DNA of 64,000 nucleotides from an uncultured Saprospiraceae bacterium (lineage in GTDB: Bacteria; Bacteroidota; Bacteroidia; Chitinophagales; Saprospiraceae), in the NCBI GenBank assembly GCA_937926205.1, contig CALEYL010000053.1:1-64000 (forward strand), read 5' to 3'. Below the pieces are notes generated by a model. It did no database searches. It saw only the letters and a list, made by a program, of their open reading frames with translations, and was not told the DNA's origin. The position numbers were made by a program, and so were the translations under genes. Shown piece after piece: positions 58,195-64,000 of this stretch (position 1 is its first letter; every line of letters begins with the position of its first letter).

Positions 58195-59106
58195 CTACTC
58201 AATTTTCCGATCCAGCCAATGCAGGATATTAAGCACTAATTGAAAGTTTTCAGGCGCATTTTCGCTATTCATTCCAATTTTCCTCCTCACCGGACCGGCC
58301 AGTTGAGCTGAAAACATAGCCGCCTCTCCGAAGACCACAATTCTGCCTTTCCCAAATTTTTTAAAGGCGCCCTGAGACCATCCCTGAGCACTGTGTTGGG
58401 GTGTTTTTTCATTAAAAACCCAGGCAGTATCCGGTAAATAATTAGAATACTGGTCATCAAAGACCAAAATGGGGGTAGCATCTTCCGGTATTTTAAAGCT
58501 TTGCCCAGTAAAAGACACAATTTGTCTGACATTTTCACTGTTATCCCTGCCCTTGGTAAGGGCGCTTTCTACAAGGGTACCCTTTTCCAGGCTGAAATAG
58601 TCGACGTTTGATCTTTCCTTTTGAATGGCAAACCCATTTGTAAATTCAAAACCAAAAGCGGCTGCCAGGTCTGCAGAAGCGCCTGCCATAGGCATGTGGT
58701 CGGCAATCAAAAACAAACTCCCGCCATCATACACCCATTGTTTTACGATTCCTATTTCATCCGCTGTAAAAGCAGAGGGAGTGGGTAAATACCAGTTTTC
58801 CACATTCATTTCATTCAGGGCATTGGAGATGACGAGTATCTTGCCCCGATTTAGCTTCTTCCTGTCAAAATTGCCTTCATAACTTTTAACGACATAGCCG
58901 TCTCTTTCTAAAAGGTTGGCAAAAGGCTTATATCTGCCCTCTTTGGTATGGAAATTATGGTGCCCTTCATCAATAAAAACCAAAGGGCCTTTTCCGGCTT
59001 TATAGGCAGGTTTTTTTAAGACGGGGTTGTAATCGTTATCAGAGATTTGTTGTGCCAACAAACCGTGCGGTAAAATTAAAACAAAGAGAAGGATCAAAGT
59101 TTTCAT
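58195..59106 (-). CDS. Secreted DUF4350/GATase-like protein
   Basis: The 303-aa product has a signal peptide ending LLAQ and a flavodoxin-like/glutamine-amidotransferase-like fold typical of DUF4350: FIDEGHHNFHT near 44-54, KILVISNALNE, VYDGGSLFLIADHMPMAG and FGKGRIVVFGEAAMFSAQ. No catalytic Cys triad is evident. Its role is unknown, possibly sugar-related surface functions. It is an isolated gene between repeats. Confidence 0.75.
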   Translation of the reverse strand: MKTLILLFVLILPHGLLAQQISDNDYNPVLKKPAYKAGKGPLVFIDEGHHNFHTKEGRYKPFANLLERDGYVVKSYEGNFDRKKLNRGKILVISNALNEMNVENWYLPTPSAFTADEIGIVKQWVYDGGSLFLIADHMPMAGASADLAAAFGFEFTNGFAIQKERSNVDYFSLEKGTLVESALTKGRDNSENVRQIVSFTGQSFKIPEDATPILVFDDQYSNYLPDTAWVFNEKTPQHSAQGWSQGAFKKFGKGRIVVFGEAAMFSAQLAGPVRRKIGMNSENAPENFQLVLNILHWLDRKIE

Positions 59107-59243
59107 GCTTTTATATTTAAAGATTGACGAAAAGCTTGTGTATTAGCGCTTGTTCGGGTGAAGCAAGATCATCGCCTTCGTCATGCAAGATAATGTTTTC
59201 TGTTTTGCAATACCCGGCCAAAAGCCATACAACTCTTAGCCCC

Positions 59244-59429
59244 TGCTGGCGCGAGGCCAATGCGCTTATCTGGTTGCAAGGCTGCGCATATGAATCGTCA
59301 GGCGCAATTCTGGTTTGGATAGGTTGAACCGCAGAACAGCTGAATATCGAATTTCCAATGTCGAAGTGGCGCAGAACTGCTTACTTCTGCGGTTCCTTGT
59401 TCGATATTCAGGATTCGACATTCAAAAGA
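59244..59429. repeat. Three-copy intergenic repeat, copy C (partial, right half)
   Basis: Begins abruptly with TGCTGGCGCGAGGCCAATGC and continues to GACATTCAAAAG, matching the right half of copies A and B. It marks the left end of a segmental duplication (59244-60170 and 60484-61430). Confidence 0.9.
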
Positions 59430-59580
59430 GATTCTGATGTCTCCAGCCCTCCCCATGCTGGCGCAAGGCTTGGTAACTGAGCGACGTCAAAGTTCCGGTC
59501 TCGTGTCTCCTATTTCCAGGGCTCCTGCCCTCACCCCGTATCCTTTATGCCCCTCCGCATTATTCCTGAAACCCAAACCC

Positions 59581-60231
59581 ATGCGCTACCTTTATCCAAT
59601 CTACTTCGCCATTCCGGTTCTGGCCCTTATCCTGTTCGGCAGCAGCGGAGCTACGGGGCATCCTGTAGTCCCGTCCACCGCGATAATGGCCTATTTCAAA
59701 AACATCAACTTAGCCTCCCGGGCCATTTACGACAGTGATTTTGCCGGCGCTTCTGCACATTACGATGAAGCTTTTAAATTCAAAGCGGCGCCATTTTATC
59801 TGGATTTAAAAAACGCCATCATTGTCAACAGCAAATGCGGTTTTTATGCCAAAAACAATGCGCTGCTGAAAATCATGTTGCAGCAGAAAAATGTCAATGT
59901 CTCCAAATTGTTTGAAGAATTTCCAGTGTATTTGCTGGATCCCGGCAATTTGGAAACCATCCGCAAGGTCCAGGCCCAGCCCTCAAAATCCGGTTTCGAT
60001 CCGATGCTGTACAAAGCAGTTCTTCAGTTGTTTGAAGAGGGCCAAGCCATAGGCGGGTTTGAGCAACTTGAGCAGATAAGGGATGAAAAAGAGCGGAGCC
60101 GGTTGTTGAAACAAGCCTACCAGGCAAGGGACAGCCTGAATAACGTAAATGCGTTGAAATTCATCAACTTTTTGCTCGCGGATGTAGTCGTTCAATCCGG
60201 TGATTTCCTCGGCTGCATTTTTTGTGTTTAA
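59581..60231 (+). pseudogene. Truncated duplicate of the hypothetical gene at 60841
   Basis: The frame starting MRYLYPIYFAIPV matches the protein at 60841 almost residue for residue up to LKFIN (nucleotide ~60170), including YFKNINLASRAIYDSDFAGA. It then runs into unrelated sequence and stops 20 codons later, losing about 190 C-terminal residues. The 5' flank is also duplicated (GACGTC(A/G)AAGTTCCGG...ATTTCCAGGGCTCCTGCC). A frame open to 59437 lies in repeat sequence and is not part of the gene. Confidence 0.85.
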
Positions 60232-60252
60232 GACCAATTCTATTTTCATCAT
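60171..60252 (-). pseudogene. N-terminal fragment of an unrelated gene cut by the duplication
   Basis: From ATG at 60252 the minus strand reads MMKIELVLNTKNAAEEITGL followed by NDYIREQK, protein-like, and then enters the duplicated sequence at 60170, where it loses meaning. The duplicated segment apparently landed in this gene, destroying it. Family unknown. Confidence 0.45.
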
Positions 60253-60346
60253 TGTGTTGTTAAGCTAAAATAAATGTGTTGTTATACCATAAGCCGTCAG
60301 GCATTGTCCATCAGCCGAGTGCCAGAATTCCGAAATCTTTGAGATT

Positions 60347-60669
60347 TCGGAATTCTATCTTACCCAGGAATGCTGCTCCTTTACGGTTACCAAACTTTTG
60401 GAAGTTTAGCAACCGGATGGTGGCTCCCCAGGGGCGGCCAGCCACACATGAGCGAAGTTAATCATTTTTACAAATTGCAACATGCTGGCGCGAGGCCAAT
60501 GCGCTTATCTGGTTGCAAGGCTGTGCATATGAATCGTCAGGCGCAATTCTGGTTTGGATAGGTTGAACCGCAGAACAGCTGAATATCGAATTTCCAATGT
60601 CGAAGTGGCGCAGAACTGCTTACTTCTGCGGTTCCTTGTTCGATATTCAGGATTCGACATTCAAAAGTG
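60347..60669. repeat. Three-copy intergenic repeat, copy B (~320 bp)
   Basis: Near-identical to 57589-57911. Just left of it, CCGAAATCTTTGAGATTTCGG forms a small perfect-ended palindrome (60330-60350). The remainder of 60232-60840 holds only duplicated flank sequence and no gene. Confidence 0.9.
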
Positions 60670-60840
60670 AGGGATGTCTCCGCCCCGGTGTTCCCGTTGT
60701 CGTGTTATGCCTCCTATACTGGCGCGAGGCTTGGTAACTGAGCGACGTCGAAGTTCCGGCCTCGTGTCTCCTATTTCCAGGGCTCCTGCCCCACCCCGTA
60801 TCTTTTATGCACCTCGACATTATGCCTAAAACCCAAATCC

Positions 60841-62001
60841 ATGCGCTACCCTTACCCGATCTACTTTGCCATTCCGGTTCTGCTCATTTTCCTGTTTGGC
60901 AGCAGCCGGGCAACGCAACATCCTGAGGCGCCATCCACCGCCACTATGGCCTATTTCAAAAACATCAACCTCGCTTCCCGGGCCATTTACGACAGCGATT
61001 TTGCCGGCGCTTCTGCGCATTACGACGAAGCTTTTAAATTCAAAGCGGCGCCATTTTATCTGGATTTAAAAAACGCCGTCATCATCAACAGCAAATGTGG
61101 TTTTTATACCAAAAACAATGCGCTGCTGAAAATCATGTTGCAGCAGAAAAATGTCAATGTTTCCAAATTGTTTGACGAATTTCCAGTGTATTTGCTGGAT
61201 CCCGGCAATTTGGAAACCATCCGCAATGTCCAGACACAGCCCTCAAAATCCGGTTTCGATCCGATCCTCTACAAGGCAGTTTTGCAGCTGTTTGAAGAGG
61301 GCCAAACCATAGGCGGATTTGAGCAACTTGAGCAGATAAGGGATGAAAAAGAACGGAGCCGGTTGTTGAAACAAGCCTACCAGGCAAGGGACAGCCTGAA
61401 TAACGTAAATGCGTTGAAATTCATCAACTTAGTCAAAAAAAGCGGGTTCCCAAATGAAGAGCGGGTTGGCTATTTTGTCGGAGAAAGCAACATCTGGACA
61501 ATTGTGGAAATCCTCATTACGGGCTGGCTACGGCACGAAGTCTATGGACCTCAGATTCTGGATTTGCTGGAAACGGAATTCAAAGCCGGCCACATTCCGG
61601 CAAATGTATACGGCAACTGCCTCGAATACGCCTACGACAACTGGGGCAAAAAACGCAATCCGGCACACAACGTGATGAATGCCACCATCATCCACGTAGG
61701 AATGGATTATTACCGGCCATTCGTTTTTTATTCCGACAGCCTAATGAATCTGGTGAACACCAACCGGTTGGCCATCGGGCTGGACTCTTTCCACATTGCG
61801 CAAAAGCAGCTGGTTTGCACCAAATTTTGCCCGAATAATCCCGGGCATATGATCGCCATCATTCCCCATTACAAATACGTCAATATTCCGTTCGGTTTTG
61901 TAAAAAATGCCTTTAAAGAAGCAGGGATAGAGATGGAATCGTATCGAATTGATGTGAGGCGGATTACAGAAGAATGCCGGTGCGGGGAGAAGGGGTATTA
62001 A
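60841..62001 (+). CDS. Hypothetical exported helical-repeat protein
   Basis: The 386-aa protein begins with a hydrophobic leader (MRYPYPIYFAIPVLLIFLFG). The region ASRAIYDSDFAGASAHYDEA resembles a TPR-like helix pair; the C-terminal half contains NVYGNCLEYAYDNWGKK and IPFGFVKNAFKEAGIEM, with a terminal CRCG. No enzyme motif is recognised. A truncated copy precedes it. Function unknown. Confidence 0.75.
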   Translation: MRYPYPIYFAIPVLLIFLFGSSRATQHPEAPSTATMAYFKNINLASRAIYDSDFAGASAHYDEAFKFKAAPFYLDLKNAVIINSKCGFYTKNNALLKIMLQQKNVNVSKLFDEFPVYLLDPGNLETIRNVQTQPSKSGFDPILYKAVLQLFEEGQTIGGFEQLEQIRDEKERSRLLKQAYQARDSLNNVNALKFINLVKKSGFPNEERVGYFVGESNIWTIVEILITGWLRHEVYGPQILDLLETEFKAGHIPANVYGNCLEYAYDNWGKKRNPAHNVMNATIIHVGMDYYRPFVFYSDSLMNLVNTNRLAIGLDSFHIAQKQLVCTKFCPNNPGHMIAIIPHYKYVNIPFGFVKNAFKEAGIEMESYRIDVRRITEECRCGEKGY

Positions 62002-62166
62002 AAACAAGGAACAGTGGACGAGGAGTGTCTCAAAATTGGCAAAACTTGTCCCGCTCAACGGGAAAGCAAATGGGCAAATGGGCAAGATTGCAATAGATAT
62101 TAAAACGTTTTCAAAATAATAAAGTCTCATATCGGATTGAATTTTGCCCATTTACCATCTACCAAC

Positions 62167-63480
62167 TCAAAAGGCCATCTTCTGATAAATCAGATAAGCC
62201 AGCGCGCTGACGCCCACAGGCAGGCAGGCGGGGTTGACCTGAAAGCGTTTGTCGTGCAGGGGGTATTCAAATTCGGGCGCCCCACCGGATCCCAGTCTCA
62301 GATAAACAAGCCGGATCAGATGACTGAGGAAGGCCGCATCATCTCCGCCCATTTTGAGGTCGGCTTGTTTGACGTGTTCGGCGCCCAGCAAGTTGATCAG
62401 CTGTTCCCTCGACCAGCGGGTTAGTTCCGGGTCATTTTTCACTGTCGGAATGCCGGGAGATTCCTTAAATTCGACTTTCTGATCAAAGCTGTTGGCCACA
62501 TTTTCAGCAACCTGCCTGATCCTTCGGGTCATTTCTTTCAGGTACTCCTGACTTAAAGTCCTGAAAATGACGGTGCAGGAAGTGGTGTCGGGTACCAGAT
62601 TCGAGTTTTCATTGGCCCAGGTGTTGCTGTGGATTTTGGTACAGGCCAGCAAAATAGGCTGGAACGGATCGCTGTGCGCCGAGCGGATGATGTTCAATTG
62701 GGTGATGAATTCCGCGGCAGCATGAATGGTATTTTTGGTATTTTTTTGTCCTTGAACGTGTCCCGATTTCCCATAAAAAACCACATCCATTTCATTGGCG
62801 GAAGCCATGAATTCGCCTTCTGCAAGGTGGACATCGCCAGATTGATAATTGGGTGTAACGTGCAGGCCAAAAGCGCCTACAATATTCGGATAATCGAGAA
62901 TGCCCTCCTCCTCGATGACGTATTTACACCCGGGGTCGGTGATGAGTTCTTCTGCAGGCTGCGCCAGGATTAGCAGACGGCCTTTCATTTTTTGGCGCAA
63001 AGGGAGCAGGATTTTCGCTACAGTCATGCCAATGGCTGTGTGCGCTGAATGTCCACAGGCTGCGCTGATGCCGGTGGAGTCAGACGGATACAATTTTTTG
63101 CCTTCATCCGGTACATTCAACTGGTCGATATCGAACCTCAAAATGACCGTTTGTGCATCCGGGTCGGAGCAATCTATGACCGCAATAAGCCCAGTCCCCC
63201 GTTTCAGGATGCGGTAGGGGATGCCCAGTTTGTCTAACTCAGCTGCCAGCATTCGGGTCGTTTCGAACTCTTTCCATGACAGCTCGGGGTGTTTGCAAAG
63301 GTGGGCGTGCATGTTCAGGGTGTACTCGAATTCCTTTTTGGCTGCATTGTTAAGGTAGGTAATCATGGTGGTGTCTGCGTTTACAGGTGAAGAATGATGC
63401 GCTTCCGCTAAAGGCTGCGCATTTAATAAACAAGGGGTGGTCAGCCCCGCGGCAAGCATGGTTTTAAAAAACTTCTTCAT
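62167..63480 (-). CDS. M20D family metallo-amidohydrolase (exported)
   Basis: The 437-aa protein has a signal peptide ending CLLNAQ and M20D (amidohydrolase/IAA-amino-acid-hydrolase-like) motifs. ACGHSAHTA (Cys142, His144), QPAEE (Glu177 as base, Glu178 as ligand), GLHVTP (His207), a dimerisation domain with TTSCTVIFRTLS, and a C-terminal LHDKRF supply the binuclear metal site. The usual Asp after CGH is Ser here. It should hydrolyse an N-acyl amino acid or a small amide in the periplasm. The stop of the downstream-strand membrane gene lies 13 bp upstream. Confidence 0.9.
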   Translation of the reverse strand: MKKFFKTMLAAGLTTPCLLNAQPLAEAHHSSPVNADTTMITYLNNAAKKEFEYTLNMHAHLCKHPELSWKEFETTRMLAAELDKLGIPYRILKRGTGLIAVIDCSDPDAQTVILRFDIDQLNVPDEGKKLYPSDSTGISAACGHSAHTAIGMTVAKILLPLRQKMKGRLLILAQPAEELITDPGCKYVIEEEGILDYPNIVGAFGLHVTPNYQSGDVHLAEGEFMASANEMDVVFYGKSGHVQGQKNTKNTIHAAAEFITQLNIIRSAHSDPFQPILLACTKIHSNTWANENSNLVPDTTSCTVIFRTLSQEYLKEMTRRIRQVAENVANSFDQKVEFKESPGIPTVKNDPELTRWSREQLINLLGAEHVKQADLKMGGDDAAFLSHLIRLVYLRLGSGGAPEFEYPLHDKRFQVNPACLPVGVSALAYLIYQKMAF

Positions 63481-63492
63481 AATAGTAATTAT

Positions 63493-64000
63493 TTAGTAAT
63501 GGAATATATTGTCGAAGACATAGCGAGTAGAAGAATAGGAGTATTCGTCTCCTTCGTTAATGGCATGGTATGCTCCTTCGGATACTTCATGCGAGGAGCC
63601 ATCTTTCAGGAACAACTCCCATTGTTCGAAAAATTTGATTGGGCCGGCGTCAAGCATGAGCTCCGATGCGGGCGTATGGCTTTTGCCACAGACAGCAGTC
63701 GTTGTTGTGGTTACGATTTTGGTTACGGAGGAGGCGTTCGCAATTCTTCTCACCTTACGACGCCGCGAGACCTCCCTCAAGACATCTTCAAAATTGGTAC
63801 CAAGATGACTAATCTCAAAAATGAACAAACCCGACCACAACAAAAGCAAATCCGGGTACTTCCAGGCAAACCACACCGAGCCGCCATAGAGGAAAATCGT
63901 CCAGAAAATGCTTTTCCGTTTCAGGAAAACCCACTCACCGATCAAATCGGTATAAACCCGATGGTATTGAAGGATAATAAGGATAAGGCGCCCAAGAAAA
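63493..64000 (-). CDS. Membrane protein, 5' end outside the window
   Basis: The frame is open from the stop at 63493 to the right edge of the window, reading LILIILQYHRVYTDLIGEW before WVFLKRKSIFW, so the start lies beyond 64000. An internal TTG at 63945 is not the real start. Two hydrophobic helices (around KRKSIFWTIFLYGGSVWFAW and LLLLWSGLFIFEI) precede a polar C-terminal domain. Unknown function. The M20D gene follows 12 bp later in the same direction. Confidence 0.6.
   Translation of the reverse strand, partial: FLGRLILIILQYHRVYTDLIGEWVFLKRKSIFWTIFLYGGSVWFAWKYPDLLLLWSGLFIFEISHLGTNFEDVLREVSRRRKVRRIANASSVTKIVTTTTTAVCGKSHTPASELMLDAGPIKFFEQWELFLKDGSSHEVSEGAYHAINEGDEYSYSSTRYVFDNIFHY

Noticed and set aside
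59437..59580. N-terminal extension of the truncated gene at 59581
   Set aside because: The extension lies in duplicated intergenic sequence; the intact paralogue starts at the equivalent of 59581.

Overview
The window looks like a chromosomal segment of a polysaccharide-degrading Bacteroidota, most likely of the Saprospiraceae/Lewinella type. This rests on a SusC/SusD pair, several secreted proteins with type IX secretion (T9SS) C-terminal sorting domains, two 'sensor + Y_Y_Y + HTH' regulators, lipoprotein enzymes with a Cys after a short hydrophobic leader, and an ECF sigma/TPR/CHAT cassette. The species assignment is inference.

Region 1 (1-1553) holds two tandem arrays (88 bp and 114 bp) and the last ~36 codons of a lost GH16 gene. 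The same downstream context recurs beside the intact GH16 gene at 22038, so this is a decayed duplicate.

Region 2 (1554-34646) is a beta-glucan utilisation locus, probably for laminarin-type beta-1,3/1,6-glucan. A plus-strand operon encodes a clan GH-A hydrolase fused to a putative outer-membrane barrel, a glycan-binding lipoprotein, a GH16 lipoprotein, a cytosolic GH149-like beta-1,3-glucan phosphorylase, GH17 and GH30 lipoproteins, a GPH-type sugar symporter fused to a GH17 domain, a second cytosolic GH17, and a T9SS-exported multi-module glycan-binding protein. A converging minus-strand set encodes another T9SS binding protein, SusC, SusD, a SusE-like protein and a Calx-beta/GH16 lipoprotein. 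Two paralogous membrane-bound regulators (19046 and 31788) sit at the borders. The inferred flow is surface capture and GH16 cleavage, SusCD import, periplasmic trimming by GH17/GH30, inner-membrane import by the symporter, then cytosolic GH17 action and phosphorolysis to glucose-1-phosphate.

Region 3 (34678-39023) holds poorly known membrane and secreted proteins (delta-60/LRR-type, PH-like membrane protein) and two gene remnants, one a clear internal-deletion copy of its neighbour.

Region 4 (39055-45501) is visibly AT-rich and probably acquired. A small gene and an HEIGH-type metallopeptidase gene are split by an IS1-family insertion with perfect 9-bp target duplications and a frameshift at an A8 run. 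Next to them are a collagen-like protein and a large coiled-coil secreted protein.

Region 5 (45547-54185) holds a T9SS propeller protein, a 169-bp palindromic element, and a minus-strand cassette of ECF sigma factor, anti-sigma/TPR-like protein, TPR-CHAT peptidase and a membrane LytTR regulator. A short REP-like palindrome is inserted in frame in the CHAT gene.

Region 6 (54580-64000) holds pyruvate phosphate dikinase, a DUF4350-like protein, a three-copy intergenic repeat with a segmental duplication that left a truncated gene copy, an M20D amidohydrolase, and a membrane protein cut by the window end. No rRNA, tRNA or CRISPR array was recognised.
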